From: Vibrio sp. 99-8-1
Lineage (GTDB): Bacteria; Pseudomonadota; Gammaproteobacteria; Enterobacterales; Vibrionaceae
Length of the DNA: 49,732 nucleotides
Assembly (NCBI RefSeq): GCF_013114595.1
Contig: NZ_VTXE01000047.1
Coordinates: 1 to 49,732 of the forward strand
Direction: 5' to 3'
How positions within the stretch are numbered: position 1 is the first letter of the stretch; each line of letters starts with the position of its first letter. The notes under the pieces are model-generated. The model made no database searches and was not told the origin of the DNA. It worked only from the letters and a program-made list of their open reading frames with translations. The translations under genes and the position numbers were made by a program. Below, piece by piece: positions 8,537 through 18,053 of this stretch.

Positions 8537-8656
8537 TTACGATTGTGCGGTTTCACTTGGTGTTTCATCTTGTGGCATGTATAGCGGGCCGGTATTTCCG
8601 CATCCAGCTAAACCGAGAATTGATAAAAAACTGAGTATAATAATGATCTTTTTCAT
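8537..8656 (-). CDS. lptM: Small lipoprotein LptM (YifL)
   Basis: A 39-residue lipoprotein encoded just upstream of lysA. It has a Lys-Lys N-terminus, a hydrophobic stretch and a lipobox LAGC with the lipidated cysteine at residue 19, then the family signature GNTGPLYMP. In E. coli LptM (YifL) sits upstream of dapF and assists maturation of the LPS translocon LptD/LptE in the outer membrane. Position (next to cyaY, heading the dapF operon) and the C-G-x-x-G-P-L-Y-x-P motif both support the call. Confidence 0.88.
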   Translation of the reverse strand: MKKIIIILSFLSILGLAGCGNTGPLYMPQDETPSETAQS

Positions 8657-8732
8657 TGTGCATATCGTGATTATTGATTCAATGCCCCCTATAATCGCAC
8701 TACTAATAAGAAAAGCAATAGGATAGAGCAGG

Positions 8733-9047
8733 ATGAATGATACTGAATACCATCAATTGGTCGATCAGCAGTTTACTAAATTGGAAGAAGCGATTGATGA
8801 ATCGGGTGCAGACATCGATTACGAGACAGTAGGAAATGTGATGACTTTGGAATTTGATGATAGAAGTCAAATAGTTATCAATCGTCAGGAACCGATGAAA
8901 GAGATCTGGCTTGCTTCTAAATCTGGAGGCTTTCATTTTTCTTATCAAAATGAACAGTGGTTATGTTCGAAAACAGAGATGGAATTATTTGAAATGGTTA
9001 AACAGGAGTGTGACAAGCATAGCGGTGAAGCAAACGACTGGCCATAA
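8733..9047 (+). CDS. cyaY: Frataxin homologue CyaY
   Basis: A 104-residue frataxin that binds iron and modulates iron-sulfur cluster assembly on IscS. The acidic first helix (EYHQLVDQQFTKLEEAIDE) and the sheet motif (QIVINRQEPMKEIWLASKSGGFHF) are typical. It is transcribed divergently from lptM and converges with cyaA, leaving only nine bases between them. A purine-rich AGGATG start context is present. Confidence 0.96.
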   Translation: MNDTEYHQLVDQQFTKLEEAIDESGADIDYETVGNVMTLEFDDRSQIVINRQEPMKEIWLASKSGGFHFSYQNEQWLCSKTEMELFEMVKQECDKHSGEANDWP

Positions 9048-9056
9048 ATCTCGTTT

Positions 9057-11588
9057 TTAAGCGTTTACCGCTTTTGATGGCTTAGAGCTCAATGAGTTGT
9101 CATTGCGGTAAGGAACCACATAGCTATTGGTACCTTCTTCAGGATGCACTATTTGATAGTACTGAGGAAGGTTGAAATTGATAAGAGTGTGGTTTTCCAT
9201 CGACTCTTGTTGGCTAGACGTATAGAAATGATTGACGTTATTGATCATTTCATCTTTACCACCATTAAACTGATGATAAACCTCTACAGAGTTCTCTTCG
9301 TCTAACACATAAATATTGTAGCCGTCTTTTGTGTCTTCAAAGAAAAACTGCACCAATCCTTCACTGGCAAAGCCATCAATTACATCGGGTAAATGATAAT
9401 CTTGCTCTTTATCCAATTTAGAAAGAGGAGAACCATTCAACTTATTTACCGAGATACTACGATAAAAGTCTACCGAGTTTTCTAACTTCTGCAGCGATAC
9501 TCCGCGACGCTCAAAAAACAGCCCAAAGGTTTGGTCGGCGACTTTTATGGCTTTAAAACGTCGGCGATTTTGCTGTTCAACAGGCTTCAAACGCATTTCA
9601 ATGCATTCTGCTAATAACTGATAAACGGTGTTTCGTATAATGCCACGCAAGTTTTTACTGTAGCAAAATACATCAACGGATTCAGGTGGTAACGCATCTT
9701 GATGCATTTTACCCAGAATGGTTTTTAAAGCATCTAATATGGCCGTTGAGCCCGTAAAGTGCAGAGTTCTTACTTCGTGCCATGAATTTCGATACACCAA
9801 ATCGACACTGCCGACTAAGCAAGATTGAGTGTCACCAAAACTAAAGATATCTGGGTTTTTTAAGTCCATCTTAAATGAACGAGTATTGAGTTCAGCACTT
9901 GGATCGTTTTCGAAATTGATGTACATAGCCAGTTGGCTGATTTCGCAAGGGCTACCTAGTGCTTGCATTGTTGGTCTTCGCTTACGTAATGAGAAGGTAT
10001 TACGTAAGTCACTTACCATTTGGTAGAACTTATCAATATCCAAATTGGCATTGTGAATAACAGAATGAAGACGAGTGGACTCAGTAATTAAGCCATTAAA
10101 AAATGACCATGCGACCAACTTGCTCAAGTATTCATTGTGCTCAAGGGGTTTACTGCCAATAAGTTCGCGAGCAACTAAAGGCTTTTTGTACAGGTACCAC
10201 CCTGATTTATTCGCACGTCCTTTTTCTACTTGAATAAAGCTAAGGTCTCCTTCATGTAAATCGGGAGAAATCTGAGGGTTTAGCAAAGTCACTTTGCCAG
10301 GTAATACTTCGAATGCTGCGTAGAGTTTTCGCGCCAGAATACTAATATCCTGAGGACTGATCGCAGAAGTAATATCATTTTTACGGGCAAACTGAATCAA
10401 GTTTCGATAGCTGAGCATCAAAGCATCAAGCAGACCAAGATGGACGATTTTTACTTGTTCAACCTTCCAATTACGGCGGTTATCAAGTTCTTTAATGGTG
10501 TTTTCATCCCAGTTCCAGCTCTTTATCATCTCGGTTAGCGCTTCTCGACGCCACTGGACAGAACCGGCACCCGGTTCCCGCGAAAGCTTTTCATGGGTTT
10601 TTAAATAGAAACAGCGACGCACTAAGTCTAACCGTTTAAAGTCTTTAATGCCTTCAAGATAAAGCGTGACTTTTTCTAGCATTAAATAATAAGAGTCAGT
10701 GCTGTATAGATCTGGCTCATAAGCAAAAAAACGTCGTTTGCCATCAATACTGAGTAACTGGGTATGAGGGTATTCCCACGAATATGCTTCAAGCAGTATC
10801 GCTTTTAAAACGGATTTATAAGGAGAATCGATACTTTTATATAGCTGCCAGAGATTAGAGCCAAAATACTCTTCTGCAGGAATGCGACTTAACGAACCAA
10901 AATCAATCCATTCATTACAATCAATATAATTAGACTGGCATAGTTGCTCGACATATTCGTCGTAGCACTCTTCCATTTCAGGAGGAATTATTTGCCATAA
11001 CAGTCGTTGGCCCGCAATGCGAACAGCAGAGCGATAAAATTCATCCAGCAGAAGCAAATGTTGCGATGAACCACAGTTGTCACCTGTCATCTCTTCTGAG
11101 CGATTGCTACGGAATCTCTCTTCATCCATCAGGAAAAAGTTAGCTTCGACCCCTTGCTCTTTTGCCCACTCAGTAATTTGCATACATTTATTGCTGAGGT
11201 GGGAGCGTTGCTCACTTTCCATTGACGGTGATACACATACCCAAACATCTAAATCACTGGATGTACTTTGACCAATAGAAGAGGTACTTCCCATGGTATA
11301 TAAGGCAAGAATATCAGCGTTGTTATGATTGGTGATGCGGTTGTCGTTATCATGACAAAGTTGGTCAACGTAATCTTGTTGAACTGCATTTGCTTGATAA
11401 TTATCAATACCGAATGGTACGGCTTTGGCGTAATAGCCGGGAAGAGAAGGGTGGTTAAAATGAAGCAGTGTTGGGATTAAATGAAAAACATGTTGCCCTT
11501 GTAGATCCATAACTGCCAACGCGCGTTCTATTCGCTGTTGGTTTAGAGTGTCGACTCTTTTTGTTATCGTTTGGATATATGATTGCAA
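9057..11588 (-). CDS. cyaA: Class I adenylate cyclase
   Basis: It makes cAMP for CRP signalling. The 843 residues match enterobacterial class I cyclases. The N-terminal nucleotidyltransferase core shows GSTSSIGQSTSSDLD at residues 100-114, with metal-binding aspartates D112 and D114. The C-terminal half is the regulatory region that responds to the sugar phosphotransferase system in E. coli. The start is TTG at 11588 behind AGGGAA; a weak UUG start is also known for E. coli cyaA, where it limits synthesis. A CRP-like site lies about 60 bases upstream. Confidence 0.96.
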   Translation of the reverse strand: MQSYIQTITKRVDTLNQQRIERALAVMDLQGQHVFHLIPTLLHFNHPSLPGYYAKAVPFGIDNYQANAVQQDYVDQLCHDNDNRITNHNNADILALYTMGSTSSIGQSTSSDLDVWVCVSPSMESEQRSHLSNKCMQITEWAKEQGVEANFFLMDEERFRSNRSEEMTGDNCGSSQHLLLLDEFYRSAVRIAGQRLLWQIIPPEMEECYDEYVEQLCQSNYIDCNEWIDFGSLSRIPAEEYFGSNLWQLYKSIDSPYKSVLKAILLEAYSWEYPHTQLLSIDGKRRFFAYEPDLYSTDSYYLMLEKVTLYLEGIKDFKRLDLVRRCFYLKTHEKLSREPGAGSVQWRREALTEMIKSWNWDENTIKELDNRRNWKVEQVKIVHLGLLDALMLSYRNLIQFARKNDITSAISPQDISILARKLYAAFEVLPGKVTLLNPQISPDLHEGDLSFIQVEKGRANKSGWYLYKKPLVARELIGSKPLEHNEYLSKLVAWSFFNGLITESTRLHSVIHNANLDIDKFYQMVSDLRNTFSLRKRRPTMQALGSPCEISQLAMYINFENDPSAELNTRSFKMDLKNPDIFSFGDTQSCLVGSVDLVYRNSWHEVRTLHFTGSTAILDALKTILGKMHQDALPPESVDVFCYSKNLRGIIRNTVYQLLAECIEMRLKPVEQQNRRRFKAIKVADQTFGLFFERRGVSLQKLENSVDFYRSISVNKLNGSPLSKLDKEQDYHLPDVIDGFASEGLVQFFFEDTKDGYNIYVLDEENSVEVYHQFNGGKDEMINNVNHFYTSSQQESMENHTLINFNLPQYYQIVHPEEGTNSYVVPYRNDNSLSSKPSKAVNA

Positions 11589-11932
11589 GGGATTTCCCTG
11601 ATTGATTAATTCGGTTTCGCTTGGTTTTTATTCTAATAGCGCTACAAAACGTGATCAATTTAACACTTTTTTATTGTAAGGTAAAGATGAAAGAATAGGA
11701 CATTTGTCGCCATGCTTATTAAGGGATTATGAATAGATATGAAAAAAGAATGCAATTTGGCAGATGATTTTTCCGTGAGGTGCTCACTAGTATTGAGATG
11801 AAGGTCACATTATTTTTCACTAATCCTGTTTAAACCTGAACAATTTATCACAGCTTAGAACAATGGGTGCTAGTCATGCTAATAGAATGGTAGGATTGAG
11901 CGATTACCAATAAAAATAATGTCGGAATATTC
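11589..11932. promoter_or_regulatory. Divergent cyaA / hemC regulatory region
   Basis: 344 bases between two divergent genes, AT-rich, with no coding signal. It should hold promoters for cyaA (minus) and hemCDXY (plus). The only recognisable element is a CRP-like site, listed separately. Confidence 0.5.
11650..11665. promoter_or_regulatory. Possible CRP-binding site upstream of cyaA
   Basis: CGTGA-TCAATT-TAACA matches eight of ten core positions of the CRP consensus TGTGA-N6-TCACA. CRP represses cyaA in E. coli, so feedback control is plausible. The match is moderate. Confidence 0.4.
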
Positions 11933-12868
11933 ATGAAAGATACAGCCCCAATTCGTATTGCTACCCGTAAAAGCCCTCTTGCATTATGGCAAGCTTATTT
12001 TGTTAAAGATGCCCTTCAGTCTGCGCATCCCGGACTGGAAGTTGAGTTGGTTACGATGGTCACCAAAGGGGATATTATTCTCGATACACCTCTAGCAAAA
12101 GTTGGTGGTAAAGGACTGTTTGTTAAAGAGCTGGAAGTTGCAATGTTAGAAGGCCGCGCAGATTTAGCGGTTCACTCTATGAAAGATGTGCCTGTTGCGT
12201 TTCCGGAAGGTTTGGATTTAGTCACTATTTGTCAACGAGAAGATCCGCGTGATGCGTTTGTATCGAATACCTATCAATCGATAGACGAGTTACCTGAAGG
12301 GTCAGTTGTTGGTACCTGTAGTTTACGTCGTCAGTGTCAATTAAAAGAAGCGCGTCCAGATATTGTAGTTAAAGAGCTGCGAGGCAATGTGAATACTCGT
12401 TTGGCTAAACTGGATGCGGGAAATTATGACGCTATTATTCTTGCTGCTGCAGGATTAAAGCGATTGGAAATGGAAGATCGCATTAAAAGCTTTATAGAGC
12501 CAGAACAGTCACTACCGGCTGTGGGTCAAGGCGCGGTAGGCATCGAGTGTAGAGTTGATGATGCTCGTTTAATCGAGTTACTTGAGCCTCTTAACCATAA
12601 AGATACGGCAGATCGTGTACGTTGTGAACGCGCAATGAATATCCGTTTAGAAGGCGGTTGTCAGGTTCCTATTGGCAGTTACTCGTTATTAGACGGTGAT
12701 CAGATCTGGCTAAGAGCACTGGTTGGCGAACCTGATGGTTCAAAAGTCGTTCGTGGTGAAATCCATGGGCACAGAGATGATGCAGAAAAATTAGGTGTTG
12801 AGTTGGCAGAGCAACTGTTGGATGACGGTGCGAAAGAGATTTTAGATAAGTTATATAACGAACATTAA
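11933..12868 (+). CDS. hemC: Porphobilinogen deaminase (hydroxymethylbilane synthase)
   Basis: It polymerises four porphobilinogen units into hydroxymethylbilane on the tetrapyrrole pathway. The 311 residues include the N-terminal IRIATRKSPLALWQA, the catalytic aspartate D85 (HSMKD), the CSLRR motif and C243 (EGGCQVPIG), which carries the dipyrromethane cofactor. It is the first gene of hemC-hemD-hemX-hemY and is divergent from cyaA, as in enterobacteria. Confidence 0.97.
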   Translation: MKDTAPIRIATRKSPLALWQAYFVKDALQSAHPGLEVELVTMVTKGDIILDTPLAKVGGKGLFVKELEVAMLEGRADLAVHSMKDVPVAFPEGLDLVTICQREDPRDAFVSNTYQSIDELPEGSVVGTCSLRRQCQLKEARPDIVVKELRGNVNTRLAKLDAGNYDAIILAAAGLKRLEMEDRIKSFIEPEQSLPAVGQGAVGIECRVDDARLIELLEPLNHKDTADRVRCERAMNIRLEGGCQVPIGSYSLLDGDQIWLRALVGEPDGSKVVRGEIHGHRDDAEKLGVELAEQLLDDGAKEILDKLYNEH

Positions 12869-12873
12869 TATCT

Positions 12874-13671
12874 ATGTCTGAGATGACTAAATCTGCTTTA
12901 AGCCATTCTTCTTCGGCTATGGCTGTTTTGATTACTCGTCCCGAAGGTGAAGGAGAGGAGTTGTGTCGTTTGGTACAGGCCCAAGGCATAACTGCTCACC
13001 ATTATCCTCTTATCCGGTTTTTGCCCGGAAAAGATAATGAGGGGTTACTTCCCTTATTAAGTGGAGCAGATATTATTATTGCTGTAAGTAAACAAGCGGT
13101 ACTTTGGGCCGACAAAATTTTGCAATCGCAGCAAGAAAATTGGCCCAGTACAGCACTCTATTTTGCGATTGGTCAAAAAACAGCAGAAAAGTTAGGCTCA
13201 GTGTCTCACCAGCAAGTATGCTATCCCGAGGTCAGTGATAGCGAGCATTTTTTACAACTGAGCGCATTACAAAATATAGAGCATAAACGTGTTGTTATCT
13301 TAAGAGGCAACGGTGGCAGAGAGTTAATTTACTCTACATTGACAACACGCTTAGCCACAGTGAATTATTGTGAAGTCTACCAGCGTCACAAACAGACCTT
13401 TGATGGCCAATCTATACTCAATGACTGGCAAGAAAAAAACATCACTCATGTTATCACCACGAGTGGAGAACAATTAGAGCACTTGTTTCAGCAAGTGCCA
13501 GACAAACAGTGGCTATGTAATAGATGGGTCATTGTTCCGAGTAAGCGTATAGCGTACTTGGCAAATGAATTAGGATTTAATAACGTATTGGTTTCGGGAA
13601 GCGCATCGAATCCCGACTTATTAGCTGCAATTCTGCCGCAGTGTACAACAGGACAAGCGCATGACAAGTAA
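12874..13671 (+). CDS. hemD: Uroporphyrinogen-III synthase
   Basis: It cyclises hydroxymethylbilane to uroporphyrinogen III. The sequence is diverged, as usual for HemD, but AVLITRPEGEGEEL at the N-terminus and the T-S-G-E motif near residue 193 are recognisable. The frame opens at 12874; the family pattern would also fit a start at 12919 (MAVLITRP), which removes 15 residues. Neither start has a strong ribosome site. It follows hemC by five bases and overlaps hemX by 11. Confidence 0.9.
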   Translation: MSEMTKSALSHSSSAMAVLITRPEGEGEELCRLVQAQGITAHHYPLIRFLPGKDNEGLLPLLSGADIIIAVSKQAVLWADKILQSQQENWPSTALYFAIGQKTAEKLGSVSHQQVCYPEVSDSEHFLQLSALQNIEHKRVVILRGNGGRELIYSTLTTRLATVNYCEVYQRHKQTFDGQSILNDWQEKNITHVITTSGEQLEHLFQQVPDKQWLCNRWVIVPSKRIAYLANELGFNNVLVSGSASNPDLLAAILPQCTTGQAHDK

Positions 13672-14950
13672 GAATAACGGGCAATCTGAACCTGAAAAAA
13701 AAGACTCTCAAACAGAAGTAACTTCATCAACCGATAATCAAAAAGCAAAAGATGATAAGCCGAAAAAAACGGAATCATCAAAAGCGTCAAAGGCAGCAGT
13801 AAAAGAGCCCTCTTCAGATGCTAAATCGGCATCGAATGATAAATTGGCGACTGATGCTAACAAACCGTCTTCGAAGGCAAAACCTCAGCCGTCAACTAAG
13901 CCTATTGAGTTAGAAGAGAAGCAAGGTAAAAGAGGCGTGAAGCTAGGTACTTTTGCTATCTTCCTTACTCTATTTGTCGGTGGTGGTGCAGCGGTGCTGG
14001 TTAATCAGCAAAACACGCAACATCAAGCTCAAATCGCGCAATTAGAAGCGCAAATTAACAACATGAATAGTCAGCTTGAGCAGAAATTAGCATCAGCGAA
14101 GGCAACGACTCAGTCAGATATTAAGCAAGTTGATAACAAGACTGAAACTGCGATTGATCAACAGCAGAAAAGCATTAAAAGTCTACAAGTTGCTTTGGCA
14201 GACGTGAAAGGTCGTCGTCCTAATGATTGGTTATTAGCTGAGTCAGACTATTTGGTTAAGTTAGCTGGGCGCAAATTAATGCTAGAGAAAGATGTTGAGA
14301 GTGCCACTCTGCTAATGGAGAGTGCGGATCAACGAATTTCAGTATTGAATGACCCAAGTTTAGTGCCATTACGTAAAGAGATGGCGAAAGATATTACGGC
14401 TCTTAAATCGGTCGCATTAATAGATAAAGACGGTTTGGCATTACGACTAATGAGTTTGCAGCAGCAAGTGGATCAATTACCTCTTGCTAATGCTATTTTG
14501 CCGGATGCTCCAGTGGTCGAAAAAGCCGTGGTTTCTGAAGACATTAACGATTGGCAAGAGAACTTATTGACCTCTATGAAAGACTTCTCTGAGCAATTTA
14601 TTACCTTTAGAACTCGTGATGGTAATGTGATTCCGTTGTTGTCGCCAAAACAGCATTACTATTTGAAAGAGAACATTAAAGGTAAAATTGAAACCGCTGT
14701 GCGTGCTGTCTACCAAGAGAATCAAGAGATTTACAAAATGTCTTTAGATGTTGCAGACAAGTGGGCGATGCAGTTCTTCAAACTGGATGATCCCGCTGTA
14801 GAGCAGTTCAGCAAATCAATACAACAGCTGGCAACCCAAAATATTTCAGTCAAATATCCAGTTAAGCTCTCTTCACAAAAAGCACTTTCTGATGTGATCA
14901 ATGAGCGCTTACGTCGTCAAGTAACAAGTATGACAGTGGAGGAAAAATAA
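13661..14950 (+). CDS. hemX: HemX-like membrane protein
   Basis: A 429-residue inner-membrane protein encoded in the hem operon. A long Lys/Ser/Asp-rich cytoplasmic N-terminus (about 90 residues) precedes a single membrane segment at about 94-114, then a periplasmic coiled-coil (about 118-175) and the HemX domain (RRPNDWLLAESDYLVKLAGRKLML). The name comes from its place behind hemD; a methyltransferase activity once suggested for it is not supported by the sequence. Confidence 0.9.
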   Translation: MTSKNNGQSEPEKKDSQTEVTSSTDNQKAKDDKPKKTESSKASKAAVKEPSSDAKSASNDKLATDANKPSSKAKPQPSTKPIELEEKQGKRGVKLGTFAIFLTLFVGGGAAVLVNQQNTQHQAQIAQLEAQINNMNSQLEQKLASAKATTQSDIKQVDNKTETAIDQQQKSIKSLQVALADVKGRRPNDWLLAESDYLVKLAGRKLMLEKDVESATLLMESADQRISVLNDPSLVPLRKEMAKDITALKSVALIDKDGLALRLMSLQQQVDQLPLANAILPDAPVVEKAVVSEDINDWQENLLTSMKDFSEQFITFRTRDGNVIPLLSPKQHYYLKENIKGKIETAVRAVYQENQEIYKMSLDVADKWAMQFFKLDDPAVEQFSKSIQQLATQNISVKYPVKLSSQKALSDVINERLRRQVTSMTVEEK

Positions 14951-16131
14951 TGATTAGGATGATTTTCCTCTTCGCAGTACTTGGAATAGGACTCTTTGTT
15001 GGAACCCAATTTGCCGGACAACAGGGTTATGTGCTGATCTCCATAGCGGATAAAACCGTTGAAATGAGCGTAACAACGCTGGTGGTGCTGATCATAGCGT
15101 TACTTGCTGCGCTGTTTGGGCTCGAGTACATCATTAAAAAGGCGCTACGAGTTAGTAGCACAACGTGGAACTGGTTTAGTGTGCGTAAGCTTAAACGAGC
15201 ACGCCGCTATACCAATGAAGGTATCGTAAAACTATTAGAAGGTGATTGGCAGGCAGCAGAGAAGAAAGTGACTCGATGGGCTAACCATCATGACATGCCA
15301 TTACTCTGTTACTTGATTGCATCTGAAGCCGCTCAAGAGATGGGCAATGAGCAAAAACGAGATCACTACTTGGAGCTTGCCGATAAGCAGGATAACTCCA
15401 CTTTGGCTGTACTATTAACCAAAGCAAGATTACAAGTACGAGAAGAGAAATATAGCCAAGCTAACGAAACGTTATCCAGCTTAAAAGCGGACTATCCAAA
15501 TAATGCTATGGTGTTAAACCTTCTTAAAACGACCTATCTCAATTTAAGAATGTGGCAACCATTATTGGCGATTCTTCCTAAGCTAGCGAAAATGAACAGT
15601 CTGGACGCAAAAGAGCAAGTGGCTCTTGCTCACCAAGCTCAGTGTGGCATGTTGGCTGATGTTGCTCAGGAAAAAGGCAGTGAAGGTCTGATGGCGCACT
15701 GGAATCAACTGCCAAGAAAGGTGCGAAAAGATACGGCTTTAATCGCCTGTTTTGTTAAACAATTGATGGAAAGAAAAGCGGACAGTGAAGCATTTACTGT
15801 TGTTAAAGAGACGCTAAAGAAAAATCGTCATGACGATCTTATCGCTCTGCTTCCTAATATGAACCTGAACGATGAACATCCAGCGATAGTGCTTTTAGAA
15901 GGTATCATTAAAAAAGAGCCGGATAATGCGGCCGCGCATAGCGCGTTAGGGCAGTTTTACTTCCGTGCAGAAAAATGGACAGAAGCTCAAAAGCATTTAG
16001 AACATGCGCTCTCTGTTCGTGCCAATGTCTCAGATTATGCTTATCTAGCAGATACATTGGAAAAACAAGAACTCACTCATGCTGCAAATGATGTCTCAAG
16101 GCAAGCATTGAAGTTACTTGAAGCAAACTAA
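14950..16131 (+). CDS. hemY: HemY-like TPR membrane protein
   Basis: 393 residues with two N-terminal membrane helices (about 1-22 and 42-62), then a cytoplasmic region rich in helical repeats; a clear TPR is seen near residues 320-360 (AAHSALGQFYFRAEKWTEA). It is the enterobacterial HemY family, not protoporphyrinogen oxidase. Exact function is unknown; it is probably linked to tetrapyrrole synthesis. The start overlaps the hemX stop (TAATG), indicating coupling. Confidence 0.9.
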   Translation: MIRMIFLFAVLGIGLFVGTQFAGQQGYVLISIADKTVEMSVTTLVVLIIALLAALFGLEYIIKKALRVSSTTWNWFSVRKLKRARRYTNEGIVKLLEGDWQAAEKKVTRWANHHDMPLLCYLIASEAAQEMGNEQKRDHYLELADKQDNSTLAVLLTKARLQVREEKYSQANETLSSLKADYPNNAMVLNLLKTTYLNLRMWQPLLAILPKLAKMNSLDAKEQVALAHQAQCGMLADVAQEKGSEGLMAHWNQLPRKVRKDTALIACFVKQLMERKADSEAFTVVKETLKKNRHDDLIALLPNMNLNDEHPAIVLLEGIIKKEPDNAAAHSALGQFYFRAEKWTEAQKHLEHALSVRANVSDYAYLADTLEKQELTHAANDVSRQALKLLEAN

Positions 16132-16186
16132 ATCAACGTACTGTTGGTGTGCGTTGTCTTAATATAAGACAGCGCGGTTAATTTAG

Positions 16187-16217
16187 AACCAGTGGGTAAT
16201 GCCTGCTGGTTTTTTTA
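16187..16217 (+). terminator. Terminator of hemCDXY
   Basis: Stem AACCAG / CTGGTT with inner GG/CC pairs, followed by seven T. Confidence 0.75.
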
Positions 16218-16258
16218 TGCTCTAATTTCAAGTTAAAGCTAATTATCCCGAGCTGAGG

Positions 16259-16891
16259 TTACTTAGTGGGGGGTAGGTAGCGATGACCACTTTTATCTGC
16301 TTTAAAAACAGAGAGATAATGCTGAAAGAAGTCACAAAGTGTATTGGCATTTTGATCGTCTTGGAATAGTGACAGTAACTCTATTCCCACCTCACAAGTG
16401 CATAAGTGACCTGGCTGTTGGTTTCGTCTTAATGAATATTTGGATAGCTGTGTACTGCTTAAATGTACCTTTGCCAGCTTATTTAACCATGGACTTTTTC
16501 GCATCATTTTAGCGGCTTCTTGCCAAGTGGAGTCTAGTATCACAAACAGATATTTATCATAAATATCTGTTTGTGAGTGCTTACTTATGACCCTATCTAG
16601 TTCAATGCTGTCATCAGAAGGAAAAAGAACCAGTGGAATTTTAGGACTCTCATGTAAGCAAGCGAGTAACTCACTATCTGGCTGTTTTCTATCCCAGATA
16701 AAAGTACGACAGTTTGCTAGGCTGTGCTGAAGTAACTTGCCTGTATTTGTGCTTCTAGCCAGTTCATTAGGGTGCGAAATGAGCACAATAGATAATGAGC
16801 TATCAATAGATGGCCATAAATGGCAAACACATTGATAACGGAAACCGCATTGAGGACACTGTTGGTCGCCATGTTGAGGTGAATTAGTCAT
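16259..16891 (-). CDS. tapT: DTW-domain tRNA aminocarboxypropyltransferase (TapT/TuaA)
   Basis: The DTW family transfers an aminocarboxypropyl group from S-adenosylmethionine to a uridine in the tRNA variable loop (acp3U47). Visible are an N-terminal zinc-type cluster C12-P-Q-C15...C21-V-C23, the core LDSTWQEAAKMMRKSPWL (the D-x-T-W motif with its KSPWL tail) and SKYSLRRNQQPGHLCTCE. The length of 210 residues is typical. It overlaps the upstream lipoprotein gene by several bases, so the two are probably co-transcribed. Confidence 0.88.
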   Translation of the reverse strand: MTNSPQHGDQQCPQCGFRYQCVCHLWPSIDSSLSIVLISHPNELARSTNTGKLLQHSLANCRTFIWDRKQPDSELLACLHESPKIPLVLFPSDDSIELDRVISKHSQTDIYDKYLFVILDSTWQEAAKMMRKSPWLNKLAKVHLSSTQLSKYSLRRNQQPGHLCTCEVGIELLSLFQDDQNANTLCDFFQHYLSVFKADKSGHRYLPPTK

Positions 16892-17924
16892 TGTCAGTTT
16901 TGTATAGGACTAAACCTTGGTTAGCAATGGTATAAATATGGCCGTTTATTTTTTCTTTATCAGTCGAAATACGGTTTTCTTCTCTAGTGAAAATACGTTC
17001 TGCAATCAGTTGTTGCCCTTGATGAGAAGTCATTACCACCTGAACCTGATCAGGATTTATCTGCTGCCAATATCCCATCTCTCTTCTTTCAGGTTGGTTG
17101 TCTTGGTAGCGGTAATAGGTTTTTGCACTGTGATCGTCATTAAGCTCAACGGTCACTGAGAACGGTTGTGGTTGTGTGCTAGTGGCTTGATAAACACCTG
17201 CCCAGCTAACGGTGTTATCTACATTTGCTAATGTAGCGCAACCTTTCAGTTGGTTGTTCATTAGTGAAAGTTTGGATTTCCATCCGTATAACGAATCACT
17301 CATACCATCATTGCAATCGGATTGCGTTAAGGTCAGTTGACCATCTTCAAACTGATAATCGCGACGCTTCTCTTTTATACTGCTCGACAGGTGATCAAAT
17401 ACACGGCTCTGTTCAGGGGTGCGATAGGTCACTTGATTTTTGGATAACGCTAATGACCAAAAAGGTTCCGTTCCAAACGCTCTAGTTGACTGTGGAGAAG
17501 CTGAGCAGCGATTAGGGTTTTCGGTACTAATAAGGTTGATCATAGAGACATTGAGTTTTGCGGTGTAATCTCTATCAACACCGTATGGGCTCGTTTCGCT
17601 TAAAGTGACGACTAGCTCAGCGTATAAAGGCTCTGATGATGCTGGTATAGAATTATTTATAAGAGTTTGCTGAAGGTCATTAAATACCGCCCAGTACTGC
17701 TGGTTGCTGTTACAAGGAGTAAAAGTCTGAGTATCATGACTCATAACTAACTTTCCTCTAAGCATAAATGGCGCGGTCTTTGTCTGTTGTTTGGTCAACT
17801 CTGATATCGGCAGTGGGGCTGGATGAGTTTCAAGCGGTTCTTTTTCTTCGGTAAAGGGAAATAATGAACAAGCCTGAAGAAACACGCAGGCCGTCACGAC
17901 AAGGTGTCGAATGTTCAGAGACAT
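16884..17924 (-). CDS. Putative lipoprotein, COG3650 type
   Basis: A 346-residue predicted lipoprotein. I start it at 17924 because AAGGA lies about eight bases upstream and the result is a clean signal peptide with lipobox LQAC (Cys19). The middle (about residues 150-250) has the COG3650 pattern FGTEPFWSLAL...CNDGMSDSLYGW with conserved cysteines; a second NlpE-like segment follows. Function is unknown; a cell-envelope or copper/heat-shock-type role is only a guess by analogy to HslJ/NlpE-like folds. Confidence 0.75.
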   Translation of the reverse strand: MSLNIRHLVVTACVFLQACSLFPFTEEKEPLETHPAPLPISELTKQQTKTAPFMLRGKLVMSHDTQTFTPCNSNQQYWAVFNDLQQTLINNSIPASSEPLYAELVVTLSETSPYGVDRDYTAKLNVSMINLISTENPNRCSASPQSTRAFGTEPFWSLALSKNQVTYRTPEQSRVFDHLSSSIKEKRRDYQFEDGQLTLTQSDCNDGMSDSLYGWKSKLSLMNNQLKGCATLANVDNTVSWAGVYQATSTQPQPFSVTVELNDDHSAKTYYRYQDNQPERREMGYWQQINPDQVQVVMTSHQGQQLIAERIFTREENRISTDKEKINGHIYTIANQGLVLYKTDND

Positions 17925-18053
17925 AAAGGTCGTCCTTATATTAGCCACAACCAGCAATGGCTATGTATTTTGATGATCTTGTTGATGGTTATTCTATCTG
18001 AGCAAGTAAGGAGTAGAAAGCCACGGTAAGTGACTCTCTACTATTTTGTGAGG

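Noticed and set aside
13488..13790. 100-codon minus-strand frame over hemD/hemX
   Set aside because: Antisense shadow within two well-supported overlapping genes.
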